Source: Streptomyces sp. SID3343 (lineage in GTDB: Bacteria > Actinomycetota > Actinomycetes > Streptomycetales > Streptomycetaceae). From it: a stretch of DNA of 40,711 nt. The position numbers and the translations under genes were made by a program. Below the pieces are notes generated by a model. The model had not been told where the DNA came from and searched no databases. It was given only the letters and a program-made list of their open reading frames with translations. This document shows positions 1-7,490 of the stretch, one piece after another (position 1 is the stretch's first letter; every line of letters begins with the position of its first letter). The stretch lies in NCBI RefSeq assembly GCF_009865215.1, contig NZ_WWJX01001516.1, positions 1 to 40,711 on the forward strand, written 5' to 3'.

Positions 1-925
1 CGGTGGGGGCGACAAGGTGGTCGGGGTCGGGGACGGGGACGACAAGGGGGTCGGGGACGGCACGGCGGGTGGGGTCGAGGTGGGACGGGTGGTGGTCGAG
101 GGCGGTGGCGAGTTGTTTGCGCGCGGCGTGGACGTGGCTGCGGACGGTGGAGATGGTCACTCCCAGGTAGTCGGCGACGTCCTGGAGAGGCAGTTGCATC
201 ACCAGGTGCAGGCGGGCGCAGGTCGCCCGCCTGGCGGGCATCGCGGCGATGGTCCGGTCCAGGACGTCCAACTGGGGGACGAGGACGCCCGGGTCGGCGG
301 TGGTCGCCGCGGCGATGTCGGGGGCGCCGGGGGCGGTGAAGTCGGTGAGGATCTCGGGGGCACGGCCGCGGCGGCGGCGGATGTCGACGATCCGGCGGCG
401 CAGGATCTTGTACGCGAGCGCGCGGGGCGGGCTCGCGTGACGCACGATCTCGTTCCAGCCTCGGGAGAGCACGAGCAGGACGTCGGCGACGGCTTCCTCT
501 GCGTCCTGGGCCGAATCGAGGTGTTTCCAGGCGTGGTTGGTCAGCGCCTGTTGGTGATCGCGGCAGAACCGTACGAAGTCGCCGGGGGCGTCGCGCACGG
601 GGCCGCCGGGGGCTGCGTGCCACCGTTCGTCGGGTCCGTGCAGGTCGCTGCGCAGGCGGCGTTCCTCAAGGGCGTCGGTGAGCATGCGCAGCGCGCGCTT
701 GATCGGCGGGGAGCTTTCGCGCAGGACGTCGTCCCAGCCCTGGAACAGGGCCAGTAGGACGCCGTCGACGATGTGCTCGGCCTCGGGAAGTGCGCCGAGG
801 TGGTCGAACGCGAAGCGGGTGAGCGTGAGTTGGTGGCTCTGGCAGAACGCCACGAAGTCGTTGCGCAAGAGGTCCACCAGATCCACGTCTACGGCCTGGA
901 CCTGCTCGGGAGGCTGGTCGGTCAC
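1..925 (-). CDS. Sigma-70 family (ECF-like) factor with duplicated region 2, partial
   Basis: The gene reads leftwards from GTG 925 and leaves the window without a stop, giving 308 visible codons. Residues 220-275 look like sigma region 4: a helix-turn-helix segment with the YLGVTISTVRSHVHAARKQL pattern typical of ECF sigma factors. Ahead of it are two copies of a 60-residue region-2-like block, residues 23-82 and 116-175. They align without gaps at about 27 of 60 identical positions, sharing the DFV-FC--HQ start, GW near the middle and SPP near the end. Only the second copy is followed by the basic IRRRRGR stretch that normally leads to region 4. The visible C-terminus is a Pro/Asp/Val-rich tail with short repeats. 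The start overlaps the stop of the upstream 66-residue gene (GTGA), so translation is probably coupled. Family assignment is good; promoter target and function of the extra domain are unknown. Confidence 0.75.
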   Translation of the reverse strand, partial: MTDQPPEQVQAVDVDLVDLLRNDFVAFCQSHQLTLTRFAFDHLGALPEAEHIVDGVLLALFQGWDDVLRESSPPIKRALRMLTDALEERRLRSDLHGPDERWHAAPGGPVRDAPGDFVRFCRDHQQALTNHAWKHLDSAQDAEEAVADVLLVLSRGWNEIVRHASPPRALAYKILRRRIVDIRRRRGRAPEILTDFTAPGAPDIAAATTADPGVLVPQLDVLDRTIAAMPARRATCARLHLVMQLPLQDVADYLGVTISTVRSHVHAARKQLATALDHHPSHLDPTRRAVPDPLVVPVPDPDHLVAPT

Positions 926-1122
926 CGTCCGCCGCCCTTCCCACGCGCCGGGCGCATGACTATGCACCCGTCGGCGTGGAAGCGGATCGGCTCCGGGTAT
1001 GCCGAGCCGCGCAACAGGGCACCCAGCGGCGCGCGTACCACCACGATCAACACGCCTACGACCAGCCACAGTTGTCTGGCCTCGGGGCCGAGGAATTCGT
1101 TCAAGGCAACGGTTCCTTCCAT
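922..1122 (-). CDS. Small single-pass membrane protein coupled to the sigma factor
   Basis: This 66-residue protein has one hydrophobic segment at about residues 17-37 (LWLVVGVLIVVVRAPLGALL) followed by a basic tail ending in KGGGR. Its stop overlaps the GTG start of the sigma factor by four bases, the arrangement seen in real operons of this window. Codon third positions are mostly G or C. The start is uncertain: ATG 1122 has a GGGGGAG motif rather far upstream, while the TTG six codons later has a GGAAGGA motif about nine bases ahead. I recognise no family. A membrane protein co-translated with a sigma factor could be a small anti-sigma or signalling partner, but it has no zinc-binding anti-sigma motif and this remains a guess. 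Confidence 0.55.
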   Translation of the reverse strand: MEGTVALNEFLGPEARQLWLVVGVLIVVVRAPLGALLRGSAYPEPIRFHADGCIVMRPARGKGGGR

Positions 1123-1756
1123 GAAGTGCCGGCGCGAACTCCCCCGGCCGTCGACAGCGTGCGCCCGGAGGTGTCCATGAGGCCCGAAGACCTCTCACCC
1201 CGGATCTCGCTCGGGAGGGGCCCGGCGTCCAGGGCGCAACGGCAAAACCTGGCCTCCGGCGGCCGGACGACTACACGTTGTCGACCCACCTGGCAGGACA
1301 CCGACGAGGTGGCCCGAGCACGCGAGTCGTCGGACCGGAATCCATGTGCGGGCCGGCGCGCACGGCTGGCCGGGGCACCCGTGAGTTCGAAGCCGGCGTG
1401 CGGCGCGGCCGTCGTCTGGTCGACGGCACACGGACGCCCTGCGGCGGCACACCACGCGGGGCTCGGGTACTGCGGCACCCGTCACTCGCGGCGCCCGGAC
1501 GCGCGGCACCCACACTCGCGGCACCCACACTCGCGGCGCCCACACTCGCGGCGCCCACACGTAAGCCGGTGAACGGGACAGTCGCTCGGGACGCCGATAC
1601 ACGCCCCGTCGGCAGTGTCGCTCGACACAGTCGCCCCCGGCGGGGTGACTTGGTGTGCCGGCCACGGAAAAGGTGGTCGGGATTGGGCGTTTGGACGATG
1701 CCGACCGAGTGTGGGCTGTTCTAGCGTCGCCGACATGGCTATGGGAAGGATCCGAC
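1123..1756. other. Intergenic region between divergent transcription units
   Basis: No convincing gene was found in either strand. Open frames here are continuations or shadows of neighbours and have low-complexity Arg/Pro-rich translations. The stretch must hold promoters for both the leftward sigma-factor operon and the rightward dipeptidase gene. A TAGCGT at 1722-1727 resembles an actinomycete -10 element but has no good -35 partner. It also contains the 15-base tandem repeat at 1483-1557. Confidence 0.6.
1483..1557. repeat. Five-copy 15-base tandem repeat
   Basis: Five head-to-tail units of consensus CACTCGCGGCRCCCA lie at 1483-1497, 1498-1512, 1513-1527, 1528-1542 and 1543-1557. Units three to five differ only at the R position, whereas the first two carry a few more changes. 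The array lies in the intergenic region upstream of the dipeptidase gene. Because the unit is a multiple of three, it produces repetitive translations in every frame, none of which looks like a real protein. Confidence 0.9.
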
Positions 1757-2794
1757 GTGAGCCGTGAACTGCACGCCCGCGCCGTCGTGGCGGATACGCA
1801 CAACGATTTGCTGATGGCGGTGGTCGAGCGGCCGCCGGCTCGGTGGGCGAGTTTCTTCCGGGAGCAGTGGTTGCCGCAGTTGCGTGACGGTGGGGTGGGC
1901 ATCCAGGTCCTGCCGGTGTTCGTGGACGAGCACTTCCGGCCCGAGGGGGCGCTGCGGCGGACGTTGCGCATGGTCGAGTGCGCGCACGCGATCACCGAGG
2001 GCAATCCCGAGGACGTGCGGCTGTGTCTGGACGGCGACGACATCGACGCCGCGCTGTCACAGGGTCGCATCGCGCTGGTACTCGCGCTGGAGAGCGCGCC
2101 CGGGGTGGAGGCCGACCTCGAACTCTTCCGTACGTTGTACCGCCTCGGTGTGCGCGTGGCCTCGATCGCCCACTGGGGTCGGTCCGCGCTCGCCGACGGC
2201 AGCGGTGAGGATGCCACCGGCAGCAGACTCACCGCCGCCGGCGCCGAGGCGCTGCACGAGATGGAGCGTCTGGGCATCATCTTCGACATCTCGCACCTGG
2301 GTGCCTCCGGAGTGGAGCACGTTCTGGAGCTCGCGACTCGCCCTCTGTTGGCGTCGCACTCGGGGGCGCGCGCGGTGCGCGACCATCATCGGAATCTGAC
2401 CGACGAGCAGATCCGCGGGGTCGCCCGCACGGGCGGGGTCGTGTGCGTCAACTTCGTACCGGACTTCGTCTCCGCCGATCCCGACCGCCGGACGATCGAC
2501 GGCATAGTCGACCACATCGAGCACGTCGTCGCGGTGGCCGGCATCGATCACGTGGGCATCGGCCCGGACTTCCTGCGCGAAGTCCTCGCGGACATCACCC
2601 CGCCGTGTTGCGAGGGCGCCGAGGTAACCGGGGTGGATACCTCCGCGACCTTGCCCGGGCTCGAAGGCCCGGCCGAACTTCCGGCGCTCACCGAGGTGTT
2701 GGTGCGGCGCGGTTTCGCCGAGAAGGACATTCTCGCGATTCTCGGCGGCAACGTGCAGCGGCTGTTCCGCGCCGAGCTGGGGCGGGGCCGATGA
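1757..2794 (+). CDS. Membrane-dipeptidase family (peptidase M19) enzyme
   Basis: This 345-residue protein matches the zinc-dependent renal/membrane dipeptidase family, which hydrolyses dipeptides and, characteristically, those with a D-residue at the C-terminal position. Visible ligands are D13 and H15 in DTHND, E112 in LALESAPG, H180 in DISH, H201 in SHSGARA and D271 in GIGPDF. No signal peptide is seen, so it should be cytoplasmic. GTG 1757 was chosen because it has a GGAAGGA ribosome binding site six bases upstream and starts just before the conserved VADTHND strand; an upstream in-frame start would add an unrelated tail. The stop overlaps the next gene's ATG by four bases. With the adjoining M20 enzyme and racemase it probably processes imported dipeptides; the actual substrate is not known. 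Confidence 0.92.
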   Translation: MSRELHARAVVADTHNDLLMAVVERPPARWASFFREQWLPQLRDGGVGIQVLPVFVDEHFRPEGALRRTLRMVECAHAITEGNPEDVRLCLDGDDIDAALSQGRIALVLALESAPGVEADLELFRTLYRLGVRVASIAHWGRSALADGSGEDATGSRLTAAGAEALHEMERLGIIFDISHLGASGVEHVLELATRPLLASHSGARAVRDHHRNLTDEQIRGVARTGGVVCVNFVPDFVSADPDRRTIDGIVDHIEHVVAVAGIDHVGIGPDFLREVLADITPPCCEGAEVTGVDTSATLPGLEGPAELPALTEVLVRRGFAEKDILAILGGNVQRLFRAELGRGR

Positions 2795-3921
2795 CCGCCG
2801 CACGTGGTTTCGACGCCGCGGCGATGCTCGCCGACCTGGAGGAGTTGGTCGTCTGCGAGTCCTTCTCCGCCGACCTGCCGGCCGTCGAGCGCAGCGCGGA
2901 CGTCGTCGCCGCCCAGGGCGCCCGGCTGCTCGGCGCCGAGCCCGAGCGGATCGTCATCGAGGGGGTGACCCACCTGCAATGGGTGTTCGGCACCCCGCGG
3001 GTGCTGTTGGTGGGTCACCACGACACGGTGTGGCCGATGGGGTCGCTGTCCACCCACCCGTGGTCGGTGGTGGACGGTGTCGCGCGCGGGCCGGGCGTCT
3101 TCGACATGAAGGCCGGGCTCGTGCAGATGTTCCACGCGCTGGCGTCACTGGATTCCCTCGACGGGGTCTACGTGCTGATCACCGGCGACGAGGAGGTCGG
3201 CTCGACCACGTCGCGCACGCTGATCGAGGACGCCGCGCGCGCGTGCTCGGCCACGTTCGTGTTGGAGGCGTCGGCCGACGGAGGCGCGCTCAAGACCGCG
3301 CGCAAGGGCGGTTCCCAGTACGAGTTGGTCGTGCACGGCAAGGCCGCGCACGCCGGGCTCGAACCGGAGAAGGGCGTCAACGCGGCGATCGAGGCCGCGC
3401 ACCTGATCCTCGCGGTGAGCAACCTGGCGGACGTCGTCGACGCCGACGGCGTCGAGGGCGGACGTCGTACGACGGTCACTCCCACGGTCGTCCAGGCCGG
3501 GTCGGCGACCAACACCGTCCCCGCCCTCGCCCAGGTTTCCGTCGACGTCCGGGTGCCTACGCTCAAGGCGCAGGCACGCGTGGACGAGTTGATGCGGGGC
3601 CTGACCGCGACCGTGCCGGGGGCCAGGGTGGAGGTGCTCGGCGGTGCCAACCGTCCGCCGCTGGAGGACTCGGCGTCGGGTGCGTTGTTCGACCTCGCCG
3701 GCCTCGCCGCGACCCATCTGGGGCTGCCTCCGCTGCACAGCGCGGCCGTCGGCGGCGCTTCCGACGGCAACTTCACCGCAGGTGTCGGCTGCCCGACCCT
3801 GGACGGCCTGGGCGCGGTCGGCGGCGGCGCGCACGCCGACCACGAACATGTCATCGTCGCCGAGATGGTGCCTCGTTCCCGCTTGTTGGCCGCCTTGATC
3901 GAAGCGGTGCGGCGTGAGTGA
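2791..3921 (+). CDS. M20 family metallopeptidase / N-acyl-amino-acid amidohydrolase
   Basis: The 376-residue product belongs to the M20 zinc peptidase family and is closest in style to carboxypeptidase G2-like enzymes. Motifs include GHHDTVWPMG (first metal histidine), GPGVFDMKAG, the catalytic GDEEVGS pair, a dimerisation domain starting near KGGSQYELVVHGKAAHAG, and AHADHEHV near the C-terminus (last metal histidine). No signal peptide is present. ATG 2791 overlaps the dipeptidase stop (ATGA). Next to an N-acylamino-acid racemase, the most likely role is removal of an N-succinyl or N-acetyl group from L-amino acids, as the L-desuccinylase does in the Geobacillus N-succinylamino-acid racemase pathway. 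Glutamate carboxypeptidase or dipeptidase activity is the main alternative. Confidence 0.9.
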   Translation: MTAARGFDAAAMLADLEELVVCESFSADLPAVERSADVVAAQGARLLGAEPERIVIEGVTHLQWVFGTPRVLLVGHHDTVWPMGSLSTHPWSVVDGVARGPGVFDMKAGLVQMFHALASLDSLDGVYVLITGDEEVGSTTSRTLIEDAARACSATFVLEASADGGALKTARKGGSQYELVVHGKAAHAGLEPEKGVNAAIEAAHLILAVSNLADVVDADGVEGGRRTTVTPTVVQAGSATNTVPALAQVSVDVRVPTLKAQARVDELMRGLTATVPGARVEVLGGANRPPLEDSASGALFDLAGLAATHLGLPPLHSAAVGGASDGNFTAGVGCPTLDGLGAVGGGAHADHEHVIVAEMVPRSRLLAALIEAVRRE

Positions 3922-4020
3922 CCCGGCCGGCGCGACCCGCCCGCAGCGCCCGACGACCCGCACTGTCCGCACGCGTGACCTCGCCGCGTGACCTCGAACC
4001 TCTCCAGGAGACCGAGCACC

Positions 4021-5121
4021 ATGAAAATCACCGGAATCGAACTTCGCCGGATCGCGATGCCGCTCCGGGCGCCCTTTCGCACGTCGTTCGGCGTGGCGAC
4101 CTCCCGCGACATCCTCGTGCTTCGGGTGGTCACGCCCGAGGGTGAGGGGTGGGGCGAGTGTGTCGCGATGTCGGAACCGCGCTACAGCTCCGAGTACGTG
4201 GACGGCGCGGTCGAGGTGCTCAAGCGCTTCCTGATTCCCGCCCTGCCGGACAACGCCGACGCGCATGCGGTCAAGCGGGCCATGAAGCCGTTCAAGGGCC
4301 ACAACATGGCCAAGGCCGCGTTGGAGACGGCCGTTCTGGACGCGCAACTGCGGGCGCGGGGGGAGTCGTTCGGGGCCTATCTGGGGGCCGACCGGGAGAG
4401 CGTGCCGTGCGGCGTGTCGGTGGGGATCATGGACTCGATCCCCGAACTCCTCGACTCCGTCGGTGAGTTCGTCGACGAGGGCTACGTGCGGATCAAGCTC
4501 AAGATCGAGCCCGGCTGGGACCTCGCGCCGGTGCGCGCGGTGCGCGAGCGCTTCGGCGACGACCTGCTGCTCCAGGTCGACGCCAACGCCGCCTACACCC
4601 TCGCCGACGCCCGACACCTCGCCGGGCTCGACGCGTTCGACCTGCTGTTGATCGAACAGCCGCTGGCCGACGACGACCTGGTCCAGCACGCCGCGCTCGC
4701 CCGGCGACTCACCACGCCGATCTGCCTGGACGAGTCGATCGAGTCGGCCGAGGACGCCGCCGCCGCGATCACCCTGGGCGCCGCGTCGATCGTCAACATC
4801 AAGCCCGGCCGGGTCGGCGGCTACCTGGAGGCCAAGGCCATCCACGACCTGTGCGTCGCCCACGGCGTCCCCGTGTGGTGCGGCGGCATGCTGGAGACCG
4901 GCCTCGGCCGCGCCGCCAACATCGCCCTCGCCGCACTGCCCGGATTCACCCTCCCGGGCGACACCTCCGCGTCCCGCCGCTACTACGACACCGACATCAC
5001 CGAGCCGTTCGTCCTCGCCGACGGCCGACTCGACGTACCCACCGGCCCCGGCATCGGCATCGACCCGCTCCCCGAACTGCTGCGCGACGTGACGACGTCC
5101 AGCGAGTGGATCAAGCTCTGA
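4021..5121 (+). CDS. N-acylamino-acid racemase / o-succinylbenzoate synthase family
   Basis: This 366-residue enolase-superfamily enzyme strongly resembles the Amycolatopsis N-acylamino-acid racemase as I remember its sequence. The acid-base pair is visible as K159/K161 in RIKLKIEPGW and K261 in VNIKPGRVGGY. The metal ligands are D187 (QVDANA), E212 (LIEQPL) and D237 (CLDES). Such enzymes interconvert N-acyl or N-succinyl D- and L-amino acids, and some also make o-succinylbenzoate for menaquinone. With no other menaquinone gene here, and an M20 amidohydrolase 99 bases upstream, the racemase role is preferred. ATG 4021 is preceded by AGGAG; the upstream in-frame ATG at 3988 would add a short non-conserved extension. 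A perfect hairpin follows the stop. Confidence 0.93.
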   Translation: MKITGIELRRIAMPLRAPFRTSFGVATSRDILVLRVVTPEGEGWGECVAMSEPRYSSEYVDGAVEVLKRFLIPALPDNADAHAVKRAMKPFKGHNMAKAALETAVLDAQLRARGESFGAYLGADRESVPCGVSVGIMDSIPELLDSVGEFVDEGYVRIKLKIEPGWDLAPVRAVRERFGDDLLLQVDANAAYTLADARHLAGLDAFDLLLIEQPLADDDLVQHAALARRLTTPICLDESIESAEDAAAAITLGAASIVNIKPGRVGGYLEAKAIHDLCVAHGVPVWCGGMLETGLGRAANIALAALPGFTLPGDTSASRRYYDTDITEPFVLADGRLDVPTGPGIGIDPLPELLRDVTTSSEWIKL

Positions 5122-5134
5122 GTCGAGCGAACGC

Positions 5135-5172
5135 GCGCCCGGTCGATCGGGGGAAGACGATCGACCGGGCGC
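5135..5172 (+). terminator. Hairpin terminator after the racemase gene
   Basis: A perfect 15-bp stem pairs 5135-5149 (GCGCCCGGTCGATCG) with 5158-5172 around an eight-base loop, 14 bases after the racemase stop. There is no T-tract, which is common for actinomycete terminators. It separates the dipeptidase-racemase unit from the attenuator-controlled gene that follows. Confidence 0.7.
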
Positions 5173-5253
5173 ACTCGCCGCCGTGGAGCCGGGCGGCAGC
5201 CGCATCCTGAGACGGAGTGGACGACCGTCGCCGGGTATGGAAGGTTCGACGTG

Positions 5254-5301
5254 ATGCGACGTCGGAAGATTATTACCGGCAGCGTGCCGACACCGGGCTG
5301 A
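5254..5301 (+). CDS. Leader peptide (15 residues) with tandem Ile codons
   Basis: The short frame MRRRKIITGSVPTPG begins at ATG 5254 (or the in-frame GTG 5251), nine bases after GGAAGG, and stops at TGA 5299-5301. It carries adjacent ATT ATT codons for isoleucine at 5269-5274 followed by ACC for threonine. ATT is rare in this GC-rich genome, so stalling there would be sensitive to isoleucine supply. About 40 bases downstream lies a textbook intrinsic terminator, then an ACT-domain gene. The arrangement matches ribosome-mediated attenuators of ilv genes in actinobacteria, whose leader peptides also begin with Met-Arg and contain branched-chain codons. It is too short to be recognised except by context. 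Confidence 0.7.
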   Translation: MRRRKIITGSVPTPG

Positions 5302-5341
5302 CCAGGACGATCGACTTCCCTGCCGCCCACCGTCCGCACGC

Positions 5342-5376
5342 AGACCTCTCGCGCTTCGCGAGGGGTCTTTTTGTTT
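5342..5376 (+). terminator. Intrinsic terminator acting as attenuator
   Basis: A 12-bp stem, with one G-T pair, joins 5342-5353 (AGACCTCTCGCG) to 5357-5368 around a CTT loop. It is followed at once by TTTTGTTTG. A T-rich tail like this is rare in this window, and it sits between the leader peptide and the ACT-domain gene, so it most likely acts as a regulated terminator. I did not find a clear antiterminator pairing by eye. Confidence 0.8.
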
Positions 5377-5453
5377 GGCCTCTCGCCCGACGAAGCCGCA
5401 CCCGACGCCCCTCCACTTCGACAGTTCAGATCTCGACAGGAGTACAGCGACCC

Positions 5454-5759
5454 ATGGTTGACGACGGCACTCAGGTCCTCGAAGCCCCGCGGTACGACGA
5501 CCACTCTCCGACGATCGACGGCCGGCCAGGGTTCGACACGGTCAGGCTGGTGGCGCGCATGCGGCACGGCCGCGGCGGGCTCGCCCGGGTCGCGGCCACC
5601 GTGAACAACTTCGACGTCCGTCAACTGACCTACGTGTCGGCGGAGTTCGACGCGGCCACCGTCGATGTCGTGGTCCACGAGCGGGACGCGGCACGGGTCG
5701 AAGCCAAGCTTCGGCGCATGGTCGACGTGATCGACGTGGTGGACGTTTCGTCGGGCTGA
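5454..5759 (+). CDS. Solo ACT-domain protein resembling acetolactate synthase small subunit IlvM
   Basis: The 101-residue product has an N-terminal tail of about 27 residues, then a single ACT-like fold. The first strand is at about residues 29-36 (TVRLVARM), a helix follows from about 42-52, a strand at 56-63, another at 69-76, a second helix around 79-90 and a final strand IDVVDV. The layout and the ending RMVDVIDVVDV resemble the short IlvM-type regulatory subunit of acetolactate synthase. No catalytic subunit gene lies in the window. ATG 5454 follows AGGAG by 11 bases. Control by an isoleucine-codon attenuator supports a branched-chain amino-acid role, such as modulating an acetolactate synthase or threonine deaminase encoded elsewhere. 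Other solo ACT regulators remain possible. Confidence 0.7.
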   Translation: MVDDGTQVLEAPRYDDHSPTIDGRPGFDTVRLVARMRHGRGGLARVAATVNNFDVRQLTYVSAEFDAATVDVVVHERDAARVEAKLRRMVDVIDVVDVSSG

Positions 5760-5891
5760 CGGGCGCTCCCCCGCCGTCTTCGTCGGTCCGCACACATCAC
5801 CCGCCGGTGCTTCGTCGTCACGGCCGAGGGCGCGGCGCACACGCGGAAATAGCGTGGGAGTCCGCCTGTTCCTCGGCCTTGGAGAACCACC

Positions 5892-6800
5892 ATGACCAGC
5901 GCACCGGTACGCACCGACGTCGGCGCCGTCGAGGACCGCCTTCGGGCCGTCTTCGAGGCCGCGGGGACCGAGGGGTTCCTGTACGTTCGCGACGTCGACG
6001 ACGACGACGAGTTCACCTTCCAGGGTGATTCCCGGGTCGTGCTGGCGTCGGTGTTCAAGATCCAGATCGCTCTGGAGTACGCGCGCCAGGTCGCCGCGGG
6101 CAAGCTCGACCGGGCCTCGCGGCACGTGCTCGGCGACGCCTTCAAGGAGGGCACCGGCATCGGCACCGACAGCTTCGCGTACGACGTCGAACTGAGTGTG
6201 CGCGACGCCGCCCAGCTGATGATGACCATGAGCGACAACGCGGCCACCGACCTGGTGCTCGGCATCGTCGGCCGCGAGAACGTACGGGCGACGCTCGACG
6301 AACTGGGGTTCCAGAGCACCGGTGTCACCGGGTGCCGCGAGCTCTTCGACCAAGTGGCCCAAGAGCTCGGTCTCGACCGGGACAGCGACCTCGACCGGCT
6401 GGGCGCGGACATCACCCTCGAACAGATTCGTGCCCTGTCGGTCCGCGACCCCGGGCATGCCGCGACGAGCACCCCACGCGAGATGGCCAACCTGCTCACC
6501 GCGATCTGGCGCGACGAGGCCGGGCCGGCCGAGGCGTGTGCCGAGGTACGGGATCTGATGGGTCGGCAGATCTGGCCGCATCGTCTCTCGTCCGCCTTCG
6601 AGGACGAGATCAGGATCTCCGCCAAGACCGGCACCCTGTGGGGTGTGCGCAACGAGGCCGGGGTGGTCGAGTATCCCGACGGCAAGCGCTACGCGGTGGC
6701 GGTCTTCCTGCGTCCCGAGTCGATGGGTTTTCGCCTGCCGGCGGTCGACGCGGCGATCGGTCGCGCGGCCCGCGAGGTGATCGACCACCTGCGGTCGTAG
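5892..6800 (+). CDS. Class A beta-lactamase-like serine hydrolase (cytoplasmic)
   Basis: The 302-residue protein carries the class A active-site motifs in order: S53-V-F-K56 (SxxK), S114-D-N116 (SDN) and K245-T-G247. SxxK-to-SDN spacing equals that of true class A enzymes, but SDN-to-KTG is about 28 residues longer, because of an acidic, helix-like insertion around residues 150-190 where the omega loop with the deacylating glutamate should be. I cannot identify that glutamate with confidence. There is no signal peptide, so an exported antibiotic-degrading role is unlikely. ATG 5892 is preceded by GGAG. It lies between the amino-acid genes and a peptide transporter operon, suggesting an amide, ester or peptide substrate inside the cell. 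Substrate unknown. Confidence 0.82.
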   Translation: MTSAPVRTDVGAVEDRLRAVFEAAGTEGFLYVRDVDDDDEFTFQGDSRVVLASVFKIQIALEYARQVAAGKLDRASRHVLGDAFKEGTGIGTDSFAYDVELSVRDAAQLMMTMSDNAATDLVLGIVGRENVRATLDELGFQSTGVTGCRELFDQVAQELGLDRDSDLDRLGADITLEQIRALSVRDPGHAATSTPREMANLLTAIWRDEAGPAEACAEVRDLMGRQIWPHRLSSAFEDEIRISAKTGTLWGVRNEAGVVEYPDGKRYAVAVFLRPESMGFRLPAVDAAIGRAAREVIDHLRS

Positions 6801-6848
6801 CCGGCGGGAACGGATGCAGCGGGCCGCCGTCGAGGGGCGCCGCGAGTG

Positions 6849-6877
6849 CGCGAGAGCCACGGGCAGTGGCTCTCGCG
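6849..6877 (+). terminator. Hairpin after the serine hydrolase gene
   Basis: A perfect 12-bp stem pairs 6849-6860 (CGCGAGAGCCAC) with 6866-6877 around a five-base GGGCA loop. It starts 49 bases after the stop of the hydrolase gene. No T-tract follows. It is probably the end of that transcript. Confidence 0.6.
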
Positions 6878-7490
6878 GGCCGCTCCGATCGAGGGGTACG
6901 GCCGAGGAACGTCTCGCGCGGGGCACGATCGAGAGCCGGCTCGTGCGAGGTATGGCCGACAACGTCTCGCCCCGGGCGCGGCCCAGGAACGTCGGTGCAC
7001 GACGTGCGGCCGAAGTCTCGCCGGGACCGCGCCCGGCCGGGCATCACGGGCACGCGCAACCGAGTGGGACCGGTCCCACGTCCCGGCCGGCCGCCGCGCG
7101 CTTTTCGCGCACCACCGCCGTGGTCACGTCGTCAACGCCGCCACCGACCCCCCACGGGCACCACGCCGGCCACGCCCGTCCTCGGGTGTCGGCCCCGGCA
7201 GTGGCCCCCGGCGCGCACGATCGAGTCGATGCCGGCGGTCCCCGCCGACCGAGTGGATCGGGGGACGTGCACCCACCCGTGACGTGGCTCCCGTCCGTTG
7301 CGCCGCATGGGCGCGGCCCGTGGAACACCCCCGCAGAGGATCGCCCGCGGCGGCCCGATTCGGCGTCGGTGATTCCGACAGGTTCGGCGGTGGTTCTTCG
7401 TCGGCGACGACGATTCGGGGATTTCGGGCGCTGCCTAACGTGATCGCTCACCGCGGCGCTCACCACCGCCGCCCTACGAGGAGGTACCCG
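6878..7490. other. Long intergenic region upstream of the peptide transporter operon
   Basis: About 600 bases lie between the hairpin and the next start codon. Open frames that cross this stretch give Arg/Pro/Gly-rich translations without family features. The frame leading into the next gene is open through it but lacks a ribosome binding site until 7479-7484. I see no further gene, RNA or repeat. The operon promoter should be here, although I could not pick a clear one. Confidence 0.5.

Noticed and set aside
1483-1557. Tandem repeats considered as a CRISPR array
   Set aside because: Units are 15 bases and directly adjacent with no spacers, and no cas gene is present.
1195-2289. A minus-strand frame covering the tandem repeat and the dipeptidase gene
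   Set aside because: Antisense to the M19 gene, with repeat-derived VWAPR units and no recognisable domain.
4021-5121. Racemase-family gene as menC of menaquinone biosynthesis
   Set aside because: No other menaquinone gene is present, and the M20 and GNAT genes favour the N-acylamino-acid role.
3145-5205. A 686-codon open frame on the minus strand opposite the M20 and racemase genes
   Set aside because: It is antisense to two genes with clear catalytic motifs, and its translation is low-complexity and without family features. Long antisense frames are expected at this GC content.
5892-6800. Class A-like hydrolase as a beta-lactam resistance gene
   Set aside because: No export signal, no identifiable deacylation glutamate, and a metabolic gene context.
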